Positions 50,925-58,942 of a stretch of 64,000 nt of DNA are shown one piece after another (positions within the stretch are counted from its first letter, which is position 1; each line of letters starts with the position of its first letter). Below the pieces are notes generated by a model. The model made no database searches. It saw nothing but the letters and a program-made list of their open reading frames with translations, and was not told the DNA's origin. The stretch spans positions 1 through 64,000 of the forward strand of contig NZ_VIRL01000019.1 in assembly GCF_006874465.1 (NCBI RefSeq), written 5' to 3'. The position numbers and the translations under genes were made by a program. Origin of the DNA: Microbispora bryophytorum. GTDB taxonomy: Bacteria > Actinomycetota > Actinomycetes > Streptosporangiales > Streptosporangiaceae.

Positions 50925-53057
50925 ATGAGCGCGGCGACGAGCACGCGCCCGGCGGACGCCACTGTCGGCGCCGTCGACACTCACTGCCCCTACTGCGCGT
51001 TGCAGTGCGGCATGACCCTCAGCCCGGCGGGCCGCGCCTCGGTGCGGGTGCGGCCCCGCGACCCGTCCGCGGGCGGACTGTGCCAGAAGGGCTGGGCCGC
51101 CGCGGCCCTGCTCGGCTCGCCGGCCCGGCTCACCACGCCGCTCGTCCGCGACGGCGGGGCCCTGCGCCCGGCGAGCTGGGACGAGGCGGTCGGCCTGGTC
51201 GCCCGCAGGATCAAGGAGATCACCGCCGATCGCGGGCCGGACGCCGTCGCGGTCTTCGGCGGCGGCGGGCTCACCAACGAGAAGGCGTATCTGCTGGGCA
51301 AGTTCGCCCGGGTGGCGCTCGGCACCTCCCAGGTGGACTACAACGGCAGGTTCTGCATGTCGTCGGCGGCGGCCGCGGCGCACCGCGCCTTCGGCCTCGA
51401 CCGGGGGCTGCCGTTCCCCCTGACCGACCTGGAGGGCGCGGACGCGGTGCTGCTCGCCGGGGCCAACCCGGCCGAGACCATGCCGCCGTTCCTGTCCCAC
51501 CTGCGCCGCGCCATGGACGCCGGCGGGCTGATCGTGGTCGATCCCCGGCGCACCCCCACGGCCGAGCGTGCGGCGCTGCACCTCGCGCCGGTTCCCGGCA
51601 CCGACCTCGCGCTGGCGCTCGGCATCTTCCACGCCGCCGTGGCCGACGGGCGCCTCGACCACGGTTTCGTCGGCGACCGCACGACGGGGTTCGACGAGGC
51701 CTGGCGGGTGGCCGCCGCCTGGTGGCCCGAGCGGGTGGAGCGGGTGACCGGCGTCGCCGCCGCCGACCAGCGCAGGGCCGCCGCGATCCTGGCCGAGGCC
51801 GCGAGCGCCTACGTGCTGACCGCACGGGGGACCGAGCAGCACTCCACCGGAGTGGACACGGTCGGGGCCTGGATCAACCTGGCGCTCGCGCTGGGCCTGC
51901 CCGGCCGCCGCGGCTCGGGCTGGGGCTGCCTGACCGGCCAGGGCAACGGGCAGGGCGGGCGTGAGCACGGGCAGAAGGCCGACCAGCTGCCCGGCTACCG
52001 GCGGATCGACGACCCGACGGCCCGCGCGCACGTGGCGGGGGTGTGGGGGGTCGAGCCGTCCGCGTTGCCCGGCCCGGGACGGTCGGCGTTCGAACTGCTC
52101 GACGCGCTCGGCACCCCGGACGGCCCGTCCGCGCTGCTGGTCTTCGCCAGCAACCCGGTCGTGTCCGCGCCGCACTCGGCCCGGGTGGCCGACCGGCTGG
52201 CCGCGCTCGACCTCCTCGTGGTCGCCGACATCGTGTTGTCGGAGACCGCCAGGGCCGCCGACGTGGTGCTGCCGATCACCCAGTGGGCCGAGGAGGACGG
52301 CACGCTGACCAACCTCGAAGGACGTGTGCTGCTGCGCCGCCGCGCGCTGGCCCCGCCGCCCGGGGTGCGCACCGACCTGGAGGTCCTGCACGACCTGGCC
52401 GTACGGCTCGGGCAGCCGCCCGAGCGCTTCCCCGCCGACCCCGAGACGGTCTTCACCGAGCTGAGGGCCGCGTCGGAGGGCGGCCCCGCCGACTACTCGG
52501 GCGTGACCTGGGACCGGCTGCGCGCCGGAGAGCGGCTCCACTGGCCGGTTCCGGCCGGGCCCGCGTTCCGCCGGCCGGGTCATCAGGGAACACCGCGGCT
52601 GTTCCTGGACCGGTTCGCCCATCCCGACGGGCGGGCCAGGTTCGCCGCCGTGGACCACAAAGGGCCGGCCGAGCCGCCGGACGAGGAGTTCCCCCTGTAC
52701 GCGATCACCGGGCGGGTGCTCCAGCACTACCAGTCGGGCGCGCAGACCCGCCGGGTGGAGGAACTGCGCGCGGCCGTGCCCGAGGCGTACGTCGAGGTGC
52801 ACCCGGACACCGCCGAGCGGGCGGGGCTGCGCGACGGCGCGGCGGCGGCGGTCGTCGGCAGGCGCGGGCGGGTCCTCGCGACGGTGCGCTGCGTGCCGTC
52901 GATGCGGCCCGACGTGGTCTTCCTGCCGTTCCACTTCCCGGGCGCCCAGCGCGCCAACCTCGTGACGAATCCGGCGCTCGATCCCGTCAGCCGGATGCCC
53001 GAATTCAAGGTCTGCGCCGTACGGCTGTCGCCGGCGGGGGAACGGGAGGCGCAGTGA
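50925..53057 (+). CDS. Assimilatory-type molybdopterin nitrate reductase (NasA/NasC-like)
   Basis: 710 residues. An N-terminal [4Fe-4S] motif is formed by Cys21, Cys24, Cys28 (CPYCALQCGM) and Cys53 (GLCQKGW). The molybdenum ligand is probably Cys144 in NGRFCMSS, the NapA/NasA-type Cys. GANPAETMPP, VVDPRRTPTAERA and GQGNGQGGREHGQKADQLPG are molybdopterin-guanine-dinucleotide contacts. No Tat signal, so it is cytoplasmic. Its GTGA overlap with the next gene gives the electron donor. Nitrate is reduced to nitrite. Compared with longer Nas proteins there is no fused C-terminal BFD domain; it is on the partner. Confidence 0.92.
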   Translation: MSAATSTRPADATVGAVDTHCPYCALQCGMTLSPAGRASVRVRPRDPSAGGLCQKGWAAAALLGSPARLTTPLVRDGGALRPASWDEAVGLVARRIKEITADRGPDAVAVFGGGGLTNEKAYLLGKFARVALGTSQVDYNGRFCMSSAAAAAHRAFGLDRGLPFPLTDLEGADAVLLAGANPAETMPPFLSHLRRAMDAGGLIVVDPRRTPTAERAALHLAPVPGTDLALALGIFHAAVADGRLDHGFVGDRTTGFDEAWRVAAAWWPERVERVTGVAAADQRRAAAILAEAASAYVLTARGTEQHSTGVDTVGAWINLALALGLPGRRGSGWGCLTGQGNGQGGREHGQKADQLPGYRRIDDPTARAHVAGVWGVEPSALPGPGRSAFELLDALGTPDGPSALLVFASNPVVSAPHSARVADRLAALDLLVVADIVLSETARAADVVLPITQWAEEDGTLTNLEGRVLLRRRALAPPPGVRTDLEVLHDLAVRLGQPPERFPADPETVFTELRAASEGGPADYSGVTWDRLRAGERLHWPVPAGPAFRRPGHQGTPRLFLDRFAHPDGRARFAAVDHKGPAEPPDEEFPLYAITGRVLQHYQSGAQTRRVEELRAAVPEAYVEVHPDTAERAGLRDGAAAAVVGRRGRVLATVRCVPSMRPDVVFLPFHFPGAQRANLVTNPALDPVSRMPEFKVCAVRLSPAGEREAQ

Positions 53058-54535
53058 GAACCAGGGTCGTGATCGCCGGCTACGGCATGGCCGGCGCCCG
53101 GCTGGCGGAGGAGATCCGCCGCCGGGACCCGGCGGGAGAGCGCGTCGCGATCGTCGCGATCGGGGACGAGCCGCACCCGCCGTACAACCGGGTCCTGCTG
53201 TCCAACGTGCTGGCGGGCGCGATGTCCGCCGAGTCGGTGCGGCTGCAGGAGGAGGGCTGGGCCGTCGCGCACGGCGTGGAGGTGCGGCGGGGCCGCGAGG
53301 TCGTCTCGATCGACCGCGACGGGCGCCGCGTCACGCTCGACGACGGCACGCTGATCGGCTACGACGTGCTCGTGCTGGCCACCGGCGCCCGTGCGTGGGT
53401 GCCGCCCGTGGAGGGGCTGACCGGCGACGACGGCGAGCTCGCCCCCGGCGTGGCGACGTTCCGCACGCTGGACGACTGCGCCGCGATCGCGGCGGGAGCG
53501 CGCGGCGGCGTGCGGGTGGCCGTGCTCGGCGGCGGCCTGCTCGGCCTGGAGGCGGCCAGGGGCCTGGCGGCGCGCGGCAACGCGGTCACCGTCGTCCATC
53601 CGAGGGCCCACCTGATGGAGCGCCAGCTCGACGACGGCGCGGGCCAGGTGCTCGCCCAGGTCCTGCGCGGCCTCGGCGTGCGGGTGCTGCTGAACTCGCG
53701 GGCGGCCCGCTACCTGCCCGGCGACGGGCTGAAGCTGGACGACGGCCGGCTGGTCGAGGCCGACCTCGTCGTCGTGGCGGCGGGGGTGCGCCCGCAGACC
53801 GCGCAGGCGTGGGTGGCCGGGCTCGACGTCGAGGGCGGCGTGCTGGTGGACGACGACCTGCGCACGAGCGACCCGTTCATCCACGCGATCGGCGACTGCG
53901 CCCGGCATCCCGGCACGGTGCCCGGGCTGGTGCAGCCCGCCTGGGAGCAGGCCGCCGCGCTGGCCGCGCTGCTCACCGGCTCCCGGTCGCCCTACCGCGG
54001 CACGAAGGTGGTGACCCGGCTCAAGGCGAGCGGGGTGGACCTGGCCGCGCTCGGCGACGTGCACGCCGCGCCGGACGACCCGCGCGCCGAGGTGCTGTGG
54101 CTGAGCGAACCGTCCCGTGGCCGCTACGCCAAGCTCGTCGTCCGCGACGAGCGGGTGGCGGGGGCCATCGCGCTCGGCGTGCCCGACGCCGCCGCCGCGA
54201 TCACCCAGTTCTACGACCGCGGCCTGCCCGTGCCGCCCGACCGGCTCGCGCTGCTGCTCGGCCGGGCCATGCCGTACGGCGAGGGCGCGGCCTCCGACGG
54301 CGGAAACCCGGCGGGGCTGTCCGGAACGAGCGTGGTCTGCCGCTGCAACGCGGTCAGCAAGGACACGCTGGTCGCCGCGTGGCGCTCCGGGGCCCGTGAC
54401 CTGACCGCCCTCGCCTCGGCGACCCGCGCGACCACGGGCTGCGGCACCTGCACCGACACGGTGTGCGGCATCGCCCGCTGGCTCGCCCAATCGGAGAAGG
54501 CGCAGGCGGCGGGGACGGCGCATGCCCCTTCCTGA
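53054..54535 (+). CDS. FAD/NAD(P)H-dependent electron-transfer subunit of nitrate reductase (NasB-like) with BFD [2Fe-2S] domain
   Basis: 493 residues. The FAD motif is VIAGYGMAGARLAEEI, followed by PPYNRVLLSNVL, a NAD-binding VAVLGGGLLGLEAARGLA, and IHAIGDCA. The C-terminal bacterioferritin-associated-ferredoxin-like domain has Cys429, Cys431, Cys463 and Cys466 (CRCN ... CGTC). This matches the N-terminal half of NirB and stand-alone NasB. The sirohaem/4Fe-4S nitrite-reductase domain of NirB is absent, so the protein cannot reduce nitrite to ammonia. GTG start overlaps the nitrate reductase stop by 4 bp. Confidence 0.88.
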   Translation: MRTRVVIAGYGMAGARLAEEIRRRDPAGERVAIVAIGDEPHPPYNRVLLSNVLAGAMSAESVRLQEEGWAVAHGVEVRRGREVVSIDRDGRRVTLDDGTLIGYDVLVLATGARAWVPPVEGLTGDDGELAPGVATFRTLDDCAAIAAGARGGVRVAVLGGGLLGLEAARGLAARGNAVTVVHPRAHLMERQLDDGAGQVLAQVLRGLGVRVLLNSRAARYLPGDGLKLDDGRLVEADLVVVAAGVRPQTAQAWVAGLDVEGGVLVDDDLRTSDPFIHAIGDCARHPGTVPGLVQPAWEQAAALAALLTGSRSPYRGTKVVTRLKASGVDLAALGDVHAAPDDPRAEVLWLSEPSRGRYAKLVVRDERVAGAIALGVPDAAAAITQFYDRGLPVPPDRLALLLGRAMPYGEGAASDGGNPAGLSGTSVVCRCNAVSKDTLVAAWRSGARDLTALASATRATTGCGTCTDTVCGIARWLAQSEKAQAAGTAHAPS

Positions 54536-54565
54536 GACCCCGACCATGCTGACGAGGAGTTGCCC

Positions 54566-56059
54566 ATGAGCGAAACGAGGGCGGCCGCCCGGCGCGGCCG
54601 CGGATGGATCGAGCACTGGAACCCGGAGGACGAGGAGTTCTGGGAGACCACCGGCCGGCGGGTGGCCCGGCGCAACCTGATCCTGTCGGTCTTCACCGAG
54701 CATCTGGGCTTCGCGATCTGGGTGCTGTGGTCGGTGGTGGTGCTGAGCCTGCCCGCCGCCGGGCTGCCGATGAGCGTGTCGGAGTCGTTCTGGCTCGTCT
54801 CCGCGCCCAATCTGGTGGGCGCGGCGATCCGGATCCCCTACACGTTCGCGGTGCCGCGTTTCGGCGGCCGGGTGTGGACGACGGTCTCGGCGGCGCTGCT
54901 GCTGATCCCGTCGTCGCTGCTGGCGTTCGTCGTGCCGAGCGGCTGGCTGGCCGCGCAGGACCACGACACGAGGTTCTGGGTCCTGCTCGCCTGCGCCGCC
55001 GTGGCGGGCGTCGGAGGCGGCAACTTCTCCTCCTCCATGGCCAACATCTCGTTCTTCTATCCCGAGCGGCGCAAGGGCTTCGCGCTCGGCCTCAACGCGG
55101 CCGGCGGCAACCTCGGCGTCGCGGTCGTCCAGCTCCTGGTGCCGCTGGTCGTCGTCGCCGGCGTCCCCGCGGCGGCGTCGGGCACACGGGTCCACCTCGC
55201 GTACGCCGGCCTGGTCTGGATGCCGTTCATCGTGGTGGCCGGGCTCGGCGCCTGGCTGTTCATGGACAGCCTCGCCGAGGCCAAGGCCGACCCCCGGTCG
55301 TACGCGGCGGCGTTGCGGCACGGGCAGACCTGGATCGTGTCGCTGCTCTACGTCGGCACGTTCGGCTCGTTCATCGGGTTCTCCTTCGCGCTGCCGCTGG
55401 TGATCAAGACGACGTTCCCCGAGTTCCTCGCCCAGCACCCGTTCGTGCGCGACTACCTCGCCGGGCTCGGCTTCGTGGGGGCGCTGGCCGGGTCGGTCGC
55501 CCGGCCGCTCGGCGGCAGGCTGTCCGACCGGTACGGCGGGGCCCGGGTCACGCTGGCCGTCTTCGCCGGGATGGTCGTGGCGACCGTCGTGGCGGCGGCC
55601 GGGGTGATCCGCCACGACTTCGGCCTGTTCTTCTGCGCCTACCTGGTGGTCTTCGCCTGCTCCGGCGTGGGCAACGGCTCGACCTACCGGATGATTCCGG
55701 TGATCTTCGGCGAGCTGGGGCGCAGGGAGGCGGCCAGGGCCGGCCTCGATCCAGCGCTGACCGCGACGGACTACAAGCGCAGGGCCGCGGCCGTGATCGG
55801 CATCGCCGGGGCGTTCGGCGCGTTCGGCGGGTTCCTGATCCAGCAGGTGTTCCGCCTGGCGAGCCTCGACGCGGCGAGTGCGATGAAGGGCGTGACCGGC
55901 GTCGACGCGGCCCGCGTCGCCCAGGAGCACGCGGGGTGGTCGCTGCCCGCCCTGTGGATCTTCGTCGGCGCCTACGTGCTGCTCGCCGGGCTCACCTGGT
56001 GGACCTACCTGCGGCGCGGGCCGAGCCGGGCGCCGAGCTTCGCCTACGCCCGCGTATGA
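54566..56059 (+). CDS. NarK-family nitrate/nitrite transporter (MFS)
   Basis: 497 residues with about 12 membrane helices. GGGNFSSSMANISFFYPERRKGFALGLNAAGGNLG contains the nitrate-signature pattern (core FFYPERRKGFALGLNAAGGN), and RPLGGRLSDRYGGARVT is the MFS loop motif. An extended loop after helix 10 (GRREAARAGLDPALTATDYKRRAAAVIG) is common in actinobacterial NarK. It imports nitrate and/or exchanges nitrite. ATG has GAGGAG 6 bp upstream, 30 bp after the NasB-like gene, so the three genes form one unit. Confidence 0.93.
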   Translation: MSETRAAARRGRGWIEHWNPEDEEFWETTGRRVARRNLILSVFTEHLGFAIWVLWSVVVLSLPAAGLPMSVSESFWLVSAPNLVGAAIRIPYTFAVPRFGGRVWTTVSAALLLIPSSLLAFVVPSGWLAAQDHDTRFWVLLACAAVAGVGGGNFSSSMANISFFYPERRKGFALGLNAAGGNLGVAVVQLLVPLVVVAGVPAAASGTRVHLAYAGLVWMPFIVVAGLGAWLFMDSLAEAKADPRSYAAALRHGQTWIVSLLYVGTFGSFIGFSFALPLVIKTTFPEFLAQHPFVRDYLAGLGFVGALAGSVARPLGGRLSDRYGGARVTLAVFAGMVVATVVAAAGVIRHDFGLFFCAYLVVFACSGVGNGSTYRMIPVIFGELGRREAARAGLDPALTATDYKRRAAAVIGIAGAFGAFGGFLIQQVFRLASLDAASAMKGVTGVDAARVAQEHAGWSLPALWIFVGAYVLLAGLTWWTYLRRGPSRAPSFAYARV

Positions 56060-56085
56060 GTTTTTCGTAGCACTCAGGCGTAACC

Positions 56086-56135
56086 AAAGTTGTAGGCCGT
56101 CTGCCCCTTCCGTCATCCGGTCCGGTCGGTAGGGT
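56086..56135 (+). promoter_or_regulatory. Candidate regulated promoter of the peptide/ATP-grasp operon
   Basis: AAAGTTGTAG (56086-56095) is shared with the region before ubiA (reverse orientation, 63803-63812). It sits just upstream of a weak promoter-like pair TTCCGT (56108-56113) and TAGGGT (56130-56135), 16-bp spacer. An activator site at about -50 would suit the NarL-type response regulator encoded nearby. Confidence 0.4.
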
Positions 56136-56206
56136 GCGCGGCCGTTGTGGCGGCCGTGTACGCGTGCCAGCGTGCTGGTCACAGGGCCCGTGAAACGGCT
56201 CGTGCG

Positions 56207-56256
56207 GGACCACGTACGGAACCTCGTACCGGACCACGTACCGGGACCTCGTACGG
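56207..56256 (+). repeat. Two tandem 24-26-bp repeats just before the peptide gene
   Basis: GGACCACGTAC followed by GGAACCTCGTACC, then the same unit again with one or two insertions. The units contain CGTAC/GTACG steps that can pair with each other. They end 4 bp before the RBS, so they will be in the mRNA leader of the peptide. Confidence 0.7.
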
Positions 56257-56272
56257 ACTTGGAGGGATTTCG

Positions 56273-56368
56273 ATGGCACGTCGCATCCGCGTGAGCAAGC
56301 CGACCGGAAAGCCCCAGCCGAACTCGCCCGACCTCCGCACCCCGTCGGGCCGCGCACTGCCCTACTGA
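56273..56368 (+). CDS. 31-residue basic proline-rich peptide, candidate ribosomal precursor or ligase substrate
   Basis: ATG with an excellent RBS (GGAGGG, 6-bp spacing). The peptide starts MARRIRVSKPTGK and ends SGRALPY, with six prolines, seven Arg/Lys, one Asp, no Cys and a C-terminal Tyr. It has no hydrophobic signal segment. It lies first in the unit peptide/ATP-grasp/MFS/cupin, 53 bp before the ATP-grasp start. Pheganomycin biosynthesis pairs a short ribosomal peptide with an ATP-grasp ligase that attaches a non-protein amino acid, and this arrangement is similar. Alternatives are a leader peptide for translational control or a carrier/tag peptide. No homologue can be named. Confidence 0.7.
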   Translation: MARRIRVSKPTGKPQPNSPDLRTPSGRALPY

Positions 56369-56421
56369 CCGATCCGCATCAGGCGCACAACCACTTCCAG
56401 CAGAAAGAGGGGAGGATCCCG

Positions 56422-57648
56422 GTGAGCAATCTCGTCATGGTCATGCCCTACCGGGCGTTCGTCATCAAGGCCCGAGAGGAGGGGCACCGGATCTGCGCGG
56501 TCTGGGATCCCACCCTGCAGACGCCGGACTACCTGGCCGGCATCGCCGACCTGGCCGACGCCTTCGTGCTCACCGACTTCGCCGACCCCGTCGCGTTCGA
56601 CCGGACCGTACGGCAGGCCGTGCGCGACTTCGACGCCGACCTCGTCTACCACATCGGGGCCGAGGAGAGCATGCTCGCGACCTACCGCATCGCGGAGGAC
56701 CTCGGCAAGGCGGTCAACCCCGCGCGCTCGATCGAACTGCTCAACGACAAGCTCCAGTTGCGGCGGCTGCTCGCCGAGCACGATCTGTCGCCGGTGCGGT
56801 TCGCCCACGCGGCCCGCTGGCAGGACGTGCCGGCCCTGCTCGGCGGCTTCGACCTCCCCGTGGTCGTCAAGCCGACCGAGCTGGCCGGCAGCCGGGGGGT
56901 GTACCTGCTGAGCGAGCCGGGCCAGGTCGCCGAATGGGGCGCGCTGCTCGACTCGTACGGCTACGGCGGCCCGGTCCTCGTGGAGGAGTACCTGCGCGGC
57001 CCCGAATACAGCGTGGAGTCGATCAGCGACCACGGCCGTCATCAGGTGGTCGGCGTCACCCGCAAGGTGCTCGGCCCGCCGCCGCTGTTCGTCGAGGCCG
57101 GGCACGTGCACCCCGCGCAGGCCGGGCCCGACACGGCGGCGATGGCCGAGCTGACGATCGAGATGCTGCGGCTGACCGGTTACCGGACCGGTCCGGCCCA
57201 CACCGAGATCATCTGGACCGCCGCCGGTCCCCGGATCGTCGAGTCGCAGGCGCGGCTCGGCGGCGACCAGATCCCGCGGCTGGTGCAGCTCGCCACCGGG
57301 CTCGACATCGAGCGGGCCGTCTTCCGGATCCTCGACGGCCGGTCGCCGGGCACGGTGGAGCGCCGGGCGGTCGCGCACATTTCGTACTTCAGCCTGACGC
57401 CCGGCGAGGTCCGCGCCGTCTCCGGTGTGGAGGAGGCCAGGGCGCTCGACTTCGTGGACATGCTGGAGTTCCCGTTCCGGCCGGGCGACAGGATTCCCGA
57501 GACGGTGGACTGGCGTACCCGGCACGGCTTCGTCGTCGTGACCGGGGAGACCGACGAGCAGGCCGTCGCGCGGGCGCGGCGCGTCCACTCGTCCGTACGG
57601 GCCGAGGTGGGCGAGCCGGTCACGGCCGGGGCGGGCGTGGCGTCATGA
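56422..57648 (+). CDS. ATP-grasp ligase (BacD/L-amino-acid-ligase type)
   Basis: 408 residues. LPVVVKPTELAGSRGVYLLSE is the ATP-binding lysine and glycine-rich loop (core VVVKPTELAGSRGVYLL), VLVEEYLRGPEYSVESIS the hinge, and TEIIWTAAGPRIVESQARLGGDQIPRL (core GPRIVESQARLGGDQ) the Mg-binding Glu with Arg. This is the amino-acid/dipeptide ligase group (BacD, carnosine synthase). GTG start with GGGGAGGA 6 bp upstream. It directly follows the small peptide gene, and overlaps the exporter gene by 4 bp. It could join 4-aminophenylalanine or a derivative to an amino acid or to the small peptide. Confidence 0.88.
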   Translation: MSNLVMVMPYRAFVIKAREEGHRICAVWDPTLQTPDYLAGIADLADAFVLTDFADPVAFDRTVRQAVRDFDADLVYHIGAEESMLATYRIAEDLGKAVNPARSIELLNDKLQLRRLLAEHDLSPVRFAHAARWQDVPALLGGFDLPVVVKPTELAGSRGVYLLSEPGQVAEWGALLDSYGYGGPVLVEEYLRGPEYSVESISDHGRHQVVGVTRKVLGPPPLFVEAGHVHPAQAGPDTAAMAELTIEMLRLTGYRTGPAHTEIIWTAAGPRIVESQARLGGDQIPRLVQLATGLDIERAVFRILDGRSPGTVERRAVAHISYFSLTPGEVRAVSGVEEARALDFVDMLEFPFRPGDRIPETVDWRTRHGFVVVTGETDEQAVARARRVHSSVRAEVGEPVTAGAGVAS

Positions 57649-58928
57649 ACCTGTCCGCCCTCCATCCGAACTTGCGCGTCCGCATCGCGGTCGGCTTCCT
57701 GCAGCGCCTGCTCGACTCGATGGTCATGTCGTTCATGGCCATCTACCTCGCCTTCGAGTACGGCGTGGCGGTCGCGGGCGTGCTGGTCGTGACCGTCATG
57801 GTGCTCGGCGTCGTGGGCACGCTGGCGGGCGGGCACATGTCCGACGCACGCGGGCGGCGGCGCACGCTGCTGCTCGGGGAGACCGGCGTCTGCCTGACGT
57901 TCGCGCTCATGGCGGTCGCCGACTCGCCCGCCTGGCACAGCCCGGCCATCGTCTACTGCGGCTACCTCGTCAACAAGTTCGCCGCGAGCTTCGCGATGCC
58001 GGCGAACGACGCGATGATCCTCGACGTCACGACCCCCGAGAGCCGCAAGCTCGTCTACACGATCAACTACTGGTCGATCAATCTCGCACTGGCCTTCGGC
58101 GCGCTGCTCGGCGGCTTCCTCTACAACGGTCACTTCACGCTGCTGCTGACCCTGGCCGCCGGGGGCACGGTCGTGATCGCCGCGGCCACGTACTTCCTCA
58201 TCGCGGAGACCAAGCCCGAGGAGACCAAGCGGGGGCAGGGCGAGACCGGCGGGGCGGCCGAGCCGCGCGGGTCGATCCTGCGGGACTTCGCCAACGGCTA
58301 CCGGCTGGTGCTCCAGGACCGCGCCTTCGGCCGGCTGCTGGTGGCCGCCACGCTGTTCATGTCCATCGAGCTGCAACTGATCAACTACATCGGCGTACGG
58401 CTGGCCAGGGACCTTCCGGCGCAGAACCTGCTGTCGATCGGCTCGTGGTCGGTCCGCGTGGACGGCGTGGAGATGCTCGGCATCCTCCGCGCGGAGAACA
58501 CCGTGCTGGTCGTGGCGCTCGCGCTCGTCGCCCACCTGGTGCTGCGCCGGGTGCCCGACCGGGTCCGGATGTACGCCGGCGCGGGGCTGTTCACCGCCGG
58601 ATACATGGTGCTGGCCGTCAGCGACACCGGCTGGGTCCTGCTCGTGGCCGCGCTGGTGCTCACCGTGGGCGAGCTGATGGACGTGCCGGTGCGGCAGGCA
58701 CTGCTCGCCGACATGGTCCCGGCCGCGTCCCGCACCCGCTACATGGCGGTCTACAACCTCAACATCCGGGTGGCCCTGGTCGTCGCGTCGCTGTGCATCA
58801 CGATCGGCTCGGTCCTGCCTCCGTGGGGCATGGCCGCGCTGTACGGCGTCTTCGGCCTTGTGATCATCTGGCAGTACCACGCGATCCTCACCCCCTCCGC
58901 CGCCCGCGCCGAACTCGCGCGGGCGTGA
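57645..58928 (+). CDS. MFS efflux transporter (DHA1, 12 helices)
   Basis: 427 residues. LAGGHMSDARGRRRTLLLGE is the MFS loop 2-3 signature; about 12 hydrophobic helices. Position and type match BacE, the bacilysin exporter that follows the ligase gene bacD, and it probably exports the product and gives self-resistance. The ATG overlaps the ATP-grasp stop (ATGA). It could in principle import a precursor instead. Confidence 0.88.
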   Translation: MNLSALHPNLRVRIAVGFLQRLLDSMVMSFMAIYLAFEYGVAVAGVLVVTVMVLGVVGTLAGGHMSDARGRRRTLLLGETGVCLTFALMAVADSPAWHSPAIVYCGYLVNKFAASFAMPANDAMILDVTTPESRKLVYTINYWSINLALAFGALLGGFLYNGHFTLLLTLAAGGTVVIAAATYFLIAETKPEETKRGQGETGGAAEPRGSILRDFANGYRLVLQDRAFGRLLVAATLFMSIELQLINYIGVRLARDLPAQNLLSIGSWSVRVDGVEMLGILRAENTVLVVALALVAHLVLRRVPDRVRMYAGAGLFTAGYMVLAVSDTGWVLLVAALVLTVGELMDVPVRQALLADMVPAASRTRYMAVYNLNIRVALVVASLCITIGSVLPPWGMAALYGVFGLVIIWQYHAILTPSAARAELARA

Positions 58929-58942
58929 CCAGGGAGAGTCCG

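Noticed and set aside
50925-54535. Respiratory (NarGHI) or periplasmic (NapAB) nitrate reductase
   Set aside because: No Tat signal, no NarH/NarI or NapB partner; the GTGA-coupled FAD/BFD protein is the assimilatory-type donor.
53054-54535. Full assimilatory nitrite reductase NirB
   Set aside because: Length is only 493 residues and it ends after the BFD-type cysteines. The sirohaem-binding nitrite reductase domain is missing and no NirD is adjacent.
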